This document shows, one piece after another, positions 9,273 to 18,120 of a stretch of DNA of 64,000 bases. How positions within the stretch are numbered: the stretch's first letter is position 1; the number at the start of each line of letters is the position of its first letter. The notes under the pieces were generated by a model. The model searched no databases. It was not told where the DNA came from and was given only the letters and a program-made list of their open reading frames with translations. Both the position numbers and the translations under genes were made by a program. The stretch comes from Yoonia rosea (GTDB lineage: Bacteria; Pseudomonadota; Alphaproteobacteria; Rhodobacterales; Rhodobacteraceae), in the NCBI RefSeq assembly GCF_900156505.1, contig NZ_FTPR01000003.1, positions 186,001 to 250,000 of the forward strand. Reading direction: 5' to 3'.

Positions 9273-9740
9273 CTATTTTGCAAAGGCGAGATCGAGGACA
9301 GTCGTCATGCCCGCGACATCCGTCTGATCGAAGGCATCAGGTTGATCGCTATCAATATCAAAAACACCCAGCAACGCACCGTTGCGGTCATGGACCGGCA
9401 GCACCAGTTCCGAGCGCGTACTGCTCGCACAAGCAATGTGGCCAGGAAAGGCCTCAACATCGGGAACAAGCTGGACTGCGCCGGTGCGCGCGGCAGCCCC
9501 GCAAACACCCCGCGAAAACGGGATCACCAGACAGCCGTGCCCGCCCTGATACGGCCCGATCTTGAGCATCTCGGGGCCGGTCACCCGATAAAAACCGGTC
9601 CAGTCAAAACGATCATCGCTATGATGCACCTCGCAGGCGACCGTCGCCATCAAGGAAATCACGTCATCCTCACCTTCGGCCAGCGCGGCAATCGTTTTGG
9701 TCAGGTCATCGTAGTTCACGCGCATCGTAGTATCTTTCAT
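9273..9740 (-). CDS. msrC: Free methionine-(R)-sulfoxide reductase (GAF domain)
   Basis: A 155-residue GAF-domain protein with the marks of fRMsr, which reduces free methionine-R-sulfoxide and so repairs oxidised methionine. The three conserved cysteines are seen at Cys70 (GGHGC), Cys80 (RGVCG) and Cys104 (GHIAC), together with the WTGFY and GPYQG motifs. The next gene upstream, a thiolase, ends 6 nt away on the same strand, so they share a transcript. A second ATG at residue 6 is possible. Confidence 0.85.
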   Translation of the reverse strand: MKDTTMRVNYDDLTKTIAALAEGEDDVISLMATVACEVHHSDDRFDWTGFYRVTGPEMLKIGPYQGGHGCLVIPFSRGVCGAAARTGAVQLVPDVEAFPGHIACASSTRSELVLPVHDRNGALLGVFDIDSDQPDAFDQTDVAGMTTVLDLAFAK

Positions 9741-9746
9741 GTCTTT

Positions 9747-10901
9747 CTAAACCCGCTCAATGGCAATCGCCGTGCCTTCGCCGCCACCGATACAGATGGC
9801 TGCAACGCCCCGTTTGAGCCCACGTGTTTCCAATGCATTCAGCAAGGTCACGATAATGCGCGTACCGGATGCCCCAATCGGATGCCCCAAGGCGCAGGCC
9901 CCGCCATTCACATTCACGATGTCGCGGGGAATGTGCATTTCCTGCATGAACGCCATCGGAACCACGGCAAAGGCCTCGTTGACCTCCCACAGGTCCACAT
10001 CATCAACGTCCCAGCCGATCTTGGCCAAGAGCTTTTGCGCGGCAGGCACGGGCGCCGTCGTAAACCACCCCGGGGCCTGTGCATGGCTGGCATGGCCCAC
10101 GATCCGCGCACGCGCGCCACTGTTGTCAGCCGACAGAACCAAGGCCGCCGCGCCATCGGAAATGCTTGATGCATTGGCCGCTGTCACCGTCCCGTCAGGG
10201 CGGAACGCAGGTTTCAGCGACGGAATCTTTTCGGGCCTCGCCTTGCCGGGTTGTTCATCACGGGTGAAAACATCTTCACCATTGCGGCTATGCACGGTGA
10301 CGGGGGCGATTTCTTTGTCGAATGCCCCGGACCGTTCGGCATCCAGCGCGTTGGACAACGACGCAATCGCATAGTGATCCTGTGCGTCACGATTGAACTG
10401 GTACTTTTCGGCGCAATCCTCGGCAAATGTGCCCATCAGACGGCCTTTGTCATAGGCATCCTCGAGCCCGTCGAGGAACATGCTGTCCTGCACACTCTGG
10501 TGCCCGATCCGCGCCCCGCTGCGCAATTTCGACATCAGATAGGGTGCGTTGGTCATGCTTTCCATGCCGCCTGCAACCATCGTGTCGGCGCCGCCAAGGG
10601 CGATCTGGTCAAAGGCCATCATCGCCGTTTTCATGCCAGAACCGCACATCTTGTTGACGGTCGTGGCCGGTACGCTGTCATCCAGCCCCGCCAGAAACCC
10701 CGCCTGCCGTGCAGGGGCCTGTCCCAGACCGGCGGGCAGAACGCAGCCCATCAGGACCTCATCAACATCTGGTTTGCCGGCGCCCGCAAGTGCGGCCTTG
10801 ATCGCGGCTCCCCCCAAAGTGGGTGCATCCACATCGGAAAAAATTCCCTGAAACCCGCCCATCGGTGTGCGGGCCGCACCTTTGATGAAAACATCACGCA
10901 T
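9747..10901 (-). CDS. Acetyl-CoA acetyltransferase (thiolase)
   Basis: This 384-residue thiolase either condenses two acetyl-CoA to acetoacetyl-CoA or splits beta-ketoacyl-CoA. Active-site residues are visible: the nucleophilic Cys86 in NKMCGSGMK, the NEAFA motif, the His in GGACALGHPIGASGTR and the C-terminal Cys in CIGGGEG. Length is near the usual 390. With no other polyhydroxybutyrate or fatty-acid genes beside it, biosynthetic versus degradative use cannot be decided. It is transcribed divergently from ggt across a 125-bp gap that must hold both promoters. Confidence 0.88.
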   Translation of the reverse strand: MRDVFIKGAARTPMGGFQGIFSDVDAPTLGGAAIKAALAGAGKPDVDEVLMGCVLPAGLGQAPARQAGFLAGLDDSVPATTVNKMCGSGMKTAMMAFDQIALGGADTMVAGGMESMTNAPYLMSKLRSGARIGHQSVQDSMFLDGLEDAYDKGRLMGTFAEDCAEKYQFNRDAQDHYAIASLSNALDAERSGAFDKEIAPVTVHSRNGEDVFTRDEQPGKARPEKIPSLKPAFRPDGTVTAANASSISDGAAALVLSADNSGARARIVGHASHAQAPGWFTTAPVPAAQKLLAKIGWDVDDVDLWEVNEAFAVVPMAFMQEMHIPRDIVNVNGGACALGHPIGASGTRIIVTLLNALETRGLKRGVAAICIGGGEGTAIAIERV

Positions 10902-11026
10902 GATCTTACTCCCTCCAACGCAGTAGACGCTACGCCTGTGTCGCCGAAAGGAAAAGCCTGAACATTTGCGTTGCGCGTCGCAGCGATCGGGCTAGGTTCA
11001 CCGGCAATATCAGGAAGGACCTCCCC

Positions 11027-12601
11027 ATGCGTAATTTTCACCACCCCGGCCGTTCAGCGGTTTATGCAACCAACGGCATGTGCGCCACGTCGCACCCGCT
11101 GGCCGCCAAAGTCGCTGTGCAAATGATGGAATCAGGTGGCAATGCCATGGACGCTGCGATTGCGGGGGCAGTGCTGCTGGGCCTGTGTGAGCCGCAGATG
11201 ACAGGCATCGGCGGGGATTGTTTTGTGCTGATGACACCGCCGGGCGAAGACCGCGTTGTGGCGCTGAACGGATCAGGCCGTGCGCCTGCGGGAATAGACG
11301 CCGACAAACTGCGTGCCAAAGGTGACGTGATCGCACCCTATTCCGCCGATGCGGTCAGCATCCCGGGCGCGGTTGATGCCTTTTGCCGTCTGTCCAAGGA
11401 CTGGGGCAAACTGGGCCTCAAGGCCGTTCTCGCCCCGTCTATCCACTATGCCGAGGCCGGCGTTCCGGTGGCTGAACGCGTGGCCTCTGACTGGGCGCAA
11501 TCGGTGGATAACCTTTCTGGCCATGCCCGCGACCTCTATCTGCTGAACGGCGAAGCCCCCAAGGCAGGGCAGCTGTTCCGCGCGCCGGAGCAGGCGCAGG
11601 TTCTGCGGCGCATCGCGATGGACGGACGCGCAGGGTTCTACGAGGGAGAGGTTGCCGAAGACATGGTCGCCTCGCTCAATGCGCTGGGCGGCACGCATAC
11701 GCTGGATGATTTCGCGAATACGGCATGTGACTACACTGACCCGATCACAGGCGGCTATGGCGGGCTCGATCTTTACGAGCATCCACCAAACGGGCAGGGC
11801 GCGACCGCGATCCTGTTGCTGAATATCCTGAAGCATTTCGATATTGCAGGCATGGACCCGTGGGGCGCCGAGCGCGTCCATATTGAGGCCGAAGCAACCA
11901 AGCTGGCCTACGACACCCGCAACCGGTTCTTGTCTGATCCAGAATACATGACGCGGCTCGACTATATGACGTCACCCGACACTGCGGCGAAACTGGCCGC
12001 CCTGATCAACCCGAAGAAAGCCATGGCCGCAGGGCTGCCGGGGGCCGAGGCGGTACACAAGGACACCATCTATATCACCGTCGTCGACAAAGACCGCATG
12101 TGTGTGTCGCTGATCTATTCGGTGTTCCACTCCTTTGGATCAGGCATCGCGTCGGATAAATTCGGCGTGCTGTTCCAGAACCGCGGCGCGGGTTTCACTC
12201 TGCAACAAGGTCACCCCAACGAGGTCGGCGGCGGCAAACGCCCGATGCACACGATCATCCCCGCGATGCTGAAGAAAGACGGCAAGGTCCACATGCCCTT
12301 CGGCGTCATGGGCGGGCAGTATCAGTCCACCGGCCACGCGCGCTTCGTGACCAACGTCACAAATTTCGGGCTGTCACCACAGGCTGCGATGGATGCGCCG
12401 CGCAGTTTTGCGGAAGGCAGCGAACTGCGGGTCGAGGACGGCTACAGCGATGCGGTCAAAGCCGAACTTGCCGCAATAGGCCACAACGTGGTGCGCCCCG
12501 ACACAGCCATCGGGGGCTCACAGGCGATTCTGCTGCATGAGGATGGTGTGCTTGAGGGCGGCAGCGACCCGCGCAAAGACGGCTGCGCAATCGGGTATTG
12601 A
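11027..12601 (+). CDS. ggt: Gamma-glutamyltransferase family protein
   Basis: A 524-residue Ntn-hydrolase of the gamma-glutamyltransferase family, which self-cleaves before a threonine that then becomes the nucleophile. The likely nucleophile lies in HKDTIYITVVD, near residue 345, with the oxyanion segment GGSQAILL near the C terminus. I see no clear export signal, unlike periplasmic GGT, so a cytoplasmic acylase-like or transpeptidase role is possible. Codons from about position 12232 to the stop recur at 27613-27983 at about 94% identity (see findings). The N terminus starts MRNFHHPGRSAVYATNGM, as in several annotated GGTs. Confidence 0.88.
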   Translation: MRNFHHPGRSAVYATNGMCATSHPLAAKVAVQMMESGGNAMDAAIAGAVLLGLCEPQMTGIGGDCFVLMTPPGEDRVVALNGSGRAPAGIDADKLRAKGDVIAPYSADAVSIPGAVDAFCRLSKDWGKLGLKAVLAPSIHYAEAGVPVAERVASDWAQSVDNLSGHARDLYLLNGEAPKAGQLFRAPEQAQVLRRIAMDGRAGFYEGEVAEDMVASLNALGGTHTLDDFANTACDYTDPITGGYGGLDLYEHPPNGQGATAILLLNILKHFDIAGMDPWGAERVHIEAEATKLAYDTRNRFLSDPEYMTRLDYMTSPDTAAKLAALINPKKAMAAGLPGAEAVHKDTIYITVVDKDRMCVSLIYSVFHSFGSGIASDKFGVLFQNRGAGFTLQQGHPNEVGGGKRPMHTIIPAMLKKDGKVHMPFGVMGGQYQSTGHARFVTNVTNFGLSPQAAMDAPRSFAEGSELRVEDGYSDAVKAELAAIGHNVVRPDTAIGGSQAILLHEDGVLEGGSDPRKDGCAIGY

Positions 12602-12718
12602 GAGATGGCAAGGAAAGAACCGCTCATTCAGATATGAACGTTTCCGAATGACGGGTCTGCGGGACGAAGTGTGAAATCGCTGCGCTTGCGCCAATGACCG
12701 CTTCGTCACCAGCTCGAC

Positions 12719-13330
12719 TTAGCGGCCTGGTCGCGCAAACTCTGACCTTGCCCGTTCGACTCGTTCTCTAACAACACAGCCTTTTGCATGATCGTTGATC
12801 AACCCCATAGCCTGCATGAAGGCGAATATTGTTGTAGGCCCTAGGAATTTCCAACCACGTTTTTTCAATTCTTTGGCTAGCGCTTGCGAAGCGGCAGACG
12901 TGGAAACCGTTTGCGGCTCGGCCAGCTCTTCCCGCTTCGGTTCGAAACTCCACACGAAGGCTGCGAGCGATCCTTCGGCCCTGACTAACTCAGCCATGCG
13001 TTCAGCATTGTTAATCGTCGCCTCGATCTTGGCCTTGTTCCGAACTATGCCGGTATCTTCCATCAACCGCGCATGATCTGCGACCCCGAATTCGGCAATA
13101 TTCGCATAGTCAAACCCAGCGAAGGCCGCCCTGAAATTCTCCCGCTTGGCCAGAATCGTGCGCCAGCTCAAGCCGGACTGGAAACTTTCAAGGCAGAGTT
13201 TCTCAAAGAGACGAGTGTCGTCGGCAACCGGAAAACCCCATTCCTTATCGTGATAGTCTAGGAACTCCGGTGCCGCACCTGACCATTTGCAGCGCGGTTC
13301 TCCATCTGGCCCCGTGAAGAGCATCGGCAT
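12719..13330 (-). CDS. tag: DNA-3-methyladenine glycosylase I
   Basis: This 203-residue base-excision repair enzyme removes 3-methyladenine from alkylated DNA. The family signature is clear: RCKW near the N terminus, YHDKEWG, the FEKLCLESFQSGLSW helix, the WKFLGPTT motif, and C-terminal zinc-site residues (DHAKGC). It is the last gene of a three-gene minus-strand operon, 3 nt after the YciI-like gene and downstream of a tetR gene. Confidence 0.92.
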   Translation of the reverse strand: MPMLFTGPDGEPRCKWSGAAPEFLDYHDKEWGFPVADDTRLFEKLCLESFQSGLSWRTILAKRENFRAAFAGFDYANIAEFGVADHARLMEDTGIVRNKAKIEATINNAERMAELVRAEGSLAAFVWSFEPKREELAEPQTVSTSAASQALAKELKKRGWKFLGPTTIFAFMQAMGLINDHAKGCVVRERVERARSEFARPGR

Positions 13331-13333
13331 CGC

Positions 13334-13621
13334 TCAGGCTTTCAGGAAGTCAAGCGCGGGCGTCGTCTTCTTGACGTCGACTTCGGCGATCTGTGCGACC
13401 ACGACATTGTGCTCAACGAATGGATCGGCATTGATACGCCTCTCGATCTCTTCGCGGTTTTCTCCCGCGGCCAGAATTGCGCCGCCGCCTTCCGGCGTCA
13501 GGGAACCCACACATTGAAATATCCCATCTCCGAAACCCTTAGCGATCCATTCGTTGTGGGCTGGCATGAAATCAGGGGCGGCGGATTTGTTTTCGGAGAA
13601 TCGAAGAAAAATGATGAACAC
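13334..13621 (-). CDS. YciI-like (YCII domain) protein
   Basis: A 95-residue protein of the YCII family (dimeric alpha-beta barrel). The typical features are the MFIIFLRF start, a His in PAHNEW and the DPFVEHNVV...EV ending. YciI proteins have been linked to dehalogenase-like or ring-opening chemistry, but most have no known reaction. Its place between tetR (6-nt gap) and tag (3-nt gap) indicates co-expression with them; what it contributes to an alkylation response is unknown. Confidence 0.8.
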   Translation of the reverse strand: MFIIFLRFSENKSAAPDFMPAHNEWIAKGFGDGIFQCVGSLTPEGGGAILAAGENREEIERRINADPFVEHNVVVAQIAEVDVKKTTPALDFLKA

Positions 13622-13627
13622 TGTAGT

Positions 13628-14209
13628 CTAGCCTTTCATTGAAGATTTGTCAGGAAGCTGGTCGAGCCACACCTCCAGCGCGGTAACTTCCGCCCTGAGG
13701 AATGCCTCATCCTTGAGGGCGCAGGCCAACACTGCGATGCCTTGTGATCGCCCGAGAACATGCAGTGCTAAAGACTCGGCATCGTCTTGGTACCCGAGTG
13801 CCGTGAACTGAAGTGCGAGCCAATCGCGAAACAGGCCGAAAATCTCGGTAGCGCGGGTCTCTGCGACATGACCCAGCTTGGTCAATTCGGTCGTGAGAGT
13901 CCCGACCGGGCATCCGAACGCCATGATCTTGGTCCGATTGGTCATGAGGATGCGAATAAATGACCGGATTCGGTCTTTCGATGGCACATCCGTTCCCCAA
14001 GACTCGAGCATTGCCTGTGTTGCCGCCATGCGACGGTCGATGACCGCGTCGAGAATATCATCCTTGGATTTGAAGTGGTGGTAGAAGTTGCCTCGGGAGA
14101 TGCCAACCGCTCCTGCAATTTCCGCAAAGGATGTCGCCTCGAAACCTGACTCGTAGAAGAGGGTATCGGCCTTTTCTTCGATACGTTCGCGAGTAGTTGA
14201 TCGTGACAT
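13628..14209 (-). CDS. TetR family transcriptional regulator
   Basis: In this 193-residue regulator the N-terminal TetR helix-turn-helix is plain (FAEIAGAVGISRGNFYHHFKSKDD, interrupted here at residue 24 of the motif only for brevity of description), followed by an all-helical ligand-binding domain. A perfect 26-bp palindrome lies 28 bp upstream of its start codon, so it most probably represses its own operon, which also includes yciI and tag. The inducer is unknown; a reactive alkylating or electrophilic compound would fit the DNA-repair gene but that is inference. Confidence 0.9.
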   Translation of the reverse strand: MSRSTTRERIEEKADTLFYESGFEATSFAEIAGAVGISRGNFYHHFKSKDDILDAVIDRRMAATQAMLESWGTDVPSKDRIRSFIRILMTNRTKIMAFGCPVGTLTTELTKLGHVAETRATEIFGLFRDWLALQFTALGYQDDAESLALHVLGRSQGIAVLACALKDEAFLRAEVTALEVWLDQLPDKSSMKG

Positions 14210-14236
14210 TGAGGCCTCTGAAAAGTTGCTTCAATC

Positions 14237-14262
14237 CAAATTAGGACGCTCGTCCTAATTTG
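14237..14262. promoter_or_regulatory. TetR operator palindrome
   Basis: Two perfect 12-bp arms (CAAATTAGGACG and CGTCCTAATTTG) are separated by 2 bp (CT). The size and symmetry match TetR-family operators, and it lies in the promoter region of the tetR-yciI-tag operon. TTAGGACG arms placed like this would overlap the promoter and allow simple repression. Confidence 0.75.
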
Positions 14263-14366
14263 TCAAACGTGGACTCCAAAAGCTGCCATTCGTGCGTCGT
14301 GCAGCATCAGTACCTCTGGGCTCAGAGCGGTCATCAGACGACGATTGCTGCATGGCTGCTTTCAGA

Positions 14367-14392
14367 AGGCGAACGGCTTGAGCCGCTCGCCT
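14367..14392 (-). terminator. Hairpin after the recombinase pseudogene
   Basis: Arms AGGCGAACGGCT and AGCCGCTCGCCT pair at 11 of 12 positions around a 2-nt centre, starting 6 nt beyond the recombinase stop codon on the minus strand. There is only a weak T-rich tail, so it may be a terminator or a part of the mobile unit's end. Confidence 0.45.
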
Positions 14393-14397
14393 AAAGT

Positions 14398-15030
14398 TCA
14401 GATGTCGATCTTCTCGGCGATGCTTAGGGCATCTTCGACTTCGACGCCCAAGTATCGTACCGTGCTATCGATTTTCGTGTGGCCAAGTAGCAGTTTTACC
14501 GCCCGTAAGTTCCCAGTTTTACGGTAGATTTCAGCGGCCTTTGTCCGGCGCATTGAGTGCGTGCCGTAGCCACTTGGTTCTAAGCCAATTGCTGTGACCC
14601 AATCCCTGACAAGTTGGCCGTATTGGCGTGTTGAAATGTGGGGATGGTTGTGGAACCGACGTGGAAACATGAAGCTACCTCTCAACATTTCTGGACTATT
14701 GACCCAGATGGCAACGGAATCACGCGTATTTTCAGTCAGTTCAAACTGAACTGGCCGCTTTGTTTTACTTTGCACCACCGAAACACGTTCGCGCACTTGG
14801 TCAGCATTTATGAGGTCGCTCACTTTGAGACATACCAAATCGCATCCACGCAACTTGCTATCGATCGCGACATTAAAGAGCGCCAGACCTCGCAAATTGT
14901 TTGCCAGTTCGAGACGCGCTCGGATGGCCTAGGCTTGTTTTGGTCGCAACGGGCGCTTTTGCCCGATGATGCGACCTTCGTTCCAAGCTCTTTGTTTGGG
15001 GGTGATTGCTGGAAGCTGTACTCTAGGCAT
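14398..15030 (-). pseudogene. Tyrosine recombinase/integrase, interrupted by one amber codon
   Basis: The reading frame from the ATG at 15030 (MPRVQLPAITPK) to the stop at 14398 encodes a 211-codon tyrosine recombinase of a small, non-phage-like type. It is broken only by TAG at 14931-14929, between the segments IIGQKRPLRPKQA and AIRARLELANN, where relatives are expected to have Trp (TGG). The catalytic residues otherwise survive: Arg in SKLRGCDL, HSMRR, LLGHTKI, and Tyr in TVRYLGVE. A reinitiation product from the later Met at 14895 would keep all of these. It sits at the edge of the accessory block that follows, so it may be a relic of its mobility. Confidence 0.8.
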
Positions 15031-15379
15031 ATTCTGCCCTTCATACCGCCCTCCAAACCCAAGCGTCGGCATCGCGCTGACGATGGATAATAGCACGATT
15101 GCTATGACTGCTTTCGACTTGTCATGTAGGTGTATCATGCCGCGTATGCATCAGACCGCTTCGAGCCCGTGGCGGTCAGTGCATTTTCATGCTGCGCGCG
15201 CAAGCAATACAAAAATTGCCGCGCCTGCGTAATGCGTAGCGCTGCGTGGCGCCGAGAAAACCGGCCATTGATGCTCTTTGCAACGAAGTTGGTGCAGGCA
15301 ATTCACAGGTTGCGAACGAAGTTGCCATTCACCGCACGGGAGGGACGGCGTCCGCGCTATACTCATTTGGGGCGGTGTC
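15031..15379. other. Intergenic region beside the recombinase relic
   Basis: No gene is supported in these 349 bases. Short open frames exist on both strands, including a signal-peptide-like stretch in frame with and ahead of the recombinase (from 15138 on the minus strand), but none has recognisable homology. The region is likely decayed accessory DNA. Confidence 0.4.
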
Positions 15380-16654
15380 TTAGAGATTGGAAAGTGTCAA
15401 GTTCGGTTTCTGGAAGGTCTCGATCGCTTTTCTGAGCGGTGAATTGGGCGCGGCAAATTCTTCTAGCGGGACGCCCAAGCGCGCGGCCTCAGCGGCGCCT
15501 CTTAGGCTCTTGACTCCGTCCGCAACGCCGCCCGGATGGCTCATTATTCCGCCGCCTGCGCAATAAATAAAGTCGTCATTGCCTAGCAGCTTTCGTGCCG
15601 GATCAACTTGCCAAACGGTTTGCCCCGATGAATACACTGGCATGGCGATATGGGCCGGACCACCATTATTGGAAATGGGTTGTTGGACCGATCTGGCCGC
15701 GCGGGCGACGGTGTCATCGCTTTCGGTAAATTTGTTCGCGAGGCCGTTTACATGCAGGTGATCGGCCCCGGCAAGACGCCACAACTTTTGCATCACCCCA
15801 AAGTCGATGCCAATGTCAGGCGACCGCGATAGTAAACCCCAACCTGCGCGGTGCCCGTGGATCAAGGCCTTGCTACGATCACGTACGGCGCGCAGTCCTG
15901 TCAGCCCGACAGAATTTACGCAGACCATCGCGCAGGTGGCGCCAGTACGGTCCATCGCGTCGAGGTTCCGCCACATCTGGTCTATCTCGTCGGAGATGTT
16001 CACTGCATATAGAACCTTTTTTCCGGTTCGATCTGCGTGATCATTGATGACACGCATGACGGCATTCAGGCGGTCTTGGAATGGGCAGTCAGGGCCGTTG
16101 GCCTGAAGCTCATCGTCTTTGATGAAATCAATACCAGCGGTCACGAGTATCTTTACGAGGTCAGCGGTTTCCTCGGGCGTGAAACCGATGCTGGGTTTGA
16201 TGATTGTGCCAATCAACGGCCCCTTGTGATCGCCCATAAAGGTGCGGGTTCCCTCGGCACCAAATTGCGGGCCGGGATGATCGCGAGCAAACTGCTCTGG
16301 CAAATCGACGTCAATCAATCTGATGGCCGACAGCTCGGCCAGTTCGAACAGGTTGCCCGCAAGGGTGGACATCAACGTGGGCAGGGACGTTCCAAAATTG
16401 CCGATTGGCCAACTAATGGTGACAAGGCCTCGCTCGTATTTTTCGCCTGTTTTGCGGCTTGGCAATGACGGTGTTTTCGAGGCTCCGGTTAGTGTCACGC
16501 TTTCAACGCGCGCGCCTGATCGCTCTCGCAGTTCATCGGTTTCACTGGCGAGTCGAACAAAGGTGCCAGTTGATTGTTCACCCGCCAGAACAGCAGCCGC
16601 ATGGGCAATCCCCGAAGGGGTTTCGATGTCATAGGTTGCCGTAATGCGGGTCAT
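15380..16654 (-). CDS. oiaX: RuBisCO-like protein OiaX: 3-oxo-isoapionate-4-phosphate transcarboxylase/hydrolase
   Basis: A 424-residue form IV RuBisCO-like protein; the start was set at the ATG preceded by AGGAGG, inside the end of the kinase gene. The metal-site motif GIDFIKDDE is intact (Lys179, Asp181, Glu182), as are Lys153 in IIKPS and HGHRAGWG (266-273). The second Lys of the RuBisCO KPK motif is Ser here, so it is not a true carboxylase. In D-apiose catabolism OiaX converts 3-oxo-isoapionate 4-phosphate to 3-phosphoglycerate and glycolate. That assignment rests on the DUF1537 kinase upstream (4-nt overlap) and the apionate genes around; the fold is certain, the substrate inferred from context. 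Confidence 0.85.
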   Translation of the reverse strand: MTRITATYDIETPSGIAHAAAVLAGEQSTGTFVRLASETDELRERSGARVESVTLTGASKTPSLPSRKTGEKYERGLVTISWPIGNFGTSLPTLMSTLAGNLFELAELSAIRLIDVDLPEQFARDHPGPQFGAEGTRTFMGDHKGPLIGTIIKPSIGFTPEETADLVKILVTAGIDFIKDDELQANGPDCPFQDRLNAVMRVINDHADRTGKKVLYAVNISDEIDQMWRNLDAMDRTGATCAMVCVNSVGLTGLRAVRDRSKALIHGHRAGWGLLSRSPDIGIDFGVMQKLWRLAGADHLHVNGLANKFTESDDTVARAARSVQQPISNNGGPAHIAMPVYSSGQTVWQVDPARKLLGNDDFIYCAGGGIMSHPGGVADGVKSLRGAAEAARLGVPLEEFAAPNSPLRKAIETFQKPNLTLSNL

Positions 16655-17991
16655 CGTTGTCCTCCTCCGTCGCGAATCCATCCGAAATAATCGGGGCTGC
16701 CCATCTGACCACCCTTTAGCGCAAGCTCCAATCCATCCATCAGTCCGTCCGCGTGGACCATGCACAATGACGCACCCGGAATTGTCGGGGCCAGCGCCGA
16801 AAGCGCGAAAATGCCAAGCTGTTTAGTGGCATAACCTGACGTATCCCCGCCAGAAATTACAGCGCGGCGGATGCCGCTTTCGGTTAGAATACGATCGAGA
16901 ACTTCGCCCAAGGCCTGACCGATTTTCCGGTTCACTTTTGCCATGTCAGCACCCGCGTTTTTAACGGCGACATATAGGCTTGCAACGGCGGGATCATCGG
17001 GTCCTTCGGCGGTGAATATCAAGGGGTCGCGACCCGCCACAATCGCCGCAACGGCGTCCTGCACAATGTGGTCAATTTCTGCGAACAGTGCGTTGGCGTC
17101 CCCAACAGCCTGTGTGGCGTCGAAGCGAATTGTCTCGAATCCGTTTGCGCGGGACCATGAAATTTGTTCCGCGGTTATTGGCGACACGGATCCAGACACA
17201 ACAACCATGCCATTCGCGCGGCCTACGCCCTTGGAAGGTGTTGTCGGTTCTATCTCCCCTGTTTCGACCCAGTGACGCACCAGCGCGTATTCAACTCCCT
17301 GAGAGCCAACTACAAACCTGTTCGCATCACGTCCTTCCCAAATCATTCGCCCCGCCAAGGTTTCGCTGGTGGCATCTTGGCTGTCGAGAGTGGACACTTG
17401 GATCGCGTCAGGTCGCAACTGACGTAGCGCACCTGACCAAAGTGTCGCGTCGATTTTGTCTGATTGAGCAGCGATGTGACGTGCGACGTCGGATTCAGCC
17501 ATAGGCGTAACAGGATGTCGTGCCATGACGGGATGTCGGTCCAGACGGTAAACCTGATCACCAAGACCCGCGAACAAATGCCCGAATACCTGAAAACGTT
17601 GCATCTGCGGCGCCGCGATAAGGACCGGAACCATCTGTGGCTCCGTCAAGTCTGCGCCAATTTCGATGGCTTTCCCGATGGACCCGATTTCGGGTGAAGA
17701 ATCCAATGTTGAGCAAACTTTGTAATGAAGGAGAGCAGGTTTAAGCGCGAGAAGCGCTTCGAACGCTGGTGTTAAGGCCTCGGTCATTTCATCAGGAGAA
17801 CTCGCTCGTGCGGTTGAAGCGACGCCAACCGCGCGCAGATCAGGGTACTTTGCAAGCTGCGCTTGCGTGGGCACATCCAAGAACAGCATCGCGGGGATGC
17901 CCGAGAAAGTAAGAACCTCCATCACTGCGGCGGCACCGGTGAAATCATCGCCATACCACGCAACAAGAAATCCGTCGGGGAGAGAATTCAT
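16651..17991 (-). CDS. oiaK: DUF1537 (four-carbon acid sugar kinase) family kinase OiaK: 3-oxo-isoapionate kinase
   Basis: This 446-residue ATP-dependent sugar-acid kinase of the DUF1537 family has the N-terminal substrate domain opening with AWYGDDFTGAAAVMEVL and the C-terminal nucleotide-binding domain with VVSGSVSPIT and ISGGDTSGYA. In the apiose pathway the family member OiaK phosphorylates 3-oxo-isoapionate at C4, making the substrate of the RuBisCO-like protein. The stop codon overlaps the start of oiaX (ATGA), so the two are translationally coupled. It is transcribed divergently from apnO over a 129-bp control region. Confidence 0.85.
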   Translation of the reverse strand: MNSLPDGFLVAWYGDDFTGAAAVMEVLTFSGIPAMLFLDVPTQAQLAKYPDLRAVGVASTARASSPDEMTEALTPAFEALLALKPALLHYKVCSTLDSSPEIGSIGKAIEIGADLTEPQMVPVLIAAPQMQRFQVFGHLFAGLGDQVYRLDRHPVMARHPVTPMAESDVARHIAAQSDKIDATLWSGALRQLRPDAIQVSTLDSQDATSETLAGRMIWEGRDANRFVVGSQGVEYALVRHWVETGEIEPTTPSKGVGRANGMVVVSGSVSPITAEQISWSRANGFETIRFDATQAVGDANALFAEIDHIVQDAVAAIVAGRDPLIFTAEGPDDPAVASLYVAVKNAGADMAKVNRKIGQALGEVLDRILTESGIRRAVISGGDTSGYATKQLGIFALSALAPTIPGASLCMVHADGLMDGLELALKGGQMGSPDYFGWIRDGGGQR

Positions 17992-18031
17992 CTTCGGTTC
18001 CTTTTTGAGGCGACGACCGTAAATCGGGCCC

Positions 18032-18075
18032 TTGACACTATGGCATACTTAGTAACTTATTATACCAGTTGTCAA
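18032..18075. promoter_or_regulatory. Divergent control region oiaK / apnO with candidate GntR operator
   Basis: The 129-bp gap holds opposed TTGACA -35-like boxes: plus strand at 18032-18037 and minus strand at 18075-18070. Between them, 18042-18066 is a 25-bp imperfect palindrome centred on AGTAACT with half-site GGTATAATAAGT on the minus strand. A very similar 20-base sequence lies upstream of the transporter operon (26861-26880). Both are the best candidates for binding by the GntR-type regulator of this cluster. Confidence 0.55.
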
Positions 18076-18120
18076 TTTGGATATCTGAACGACTGATTGA
18101 CATGAAATTGGAGGTGTCGT

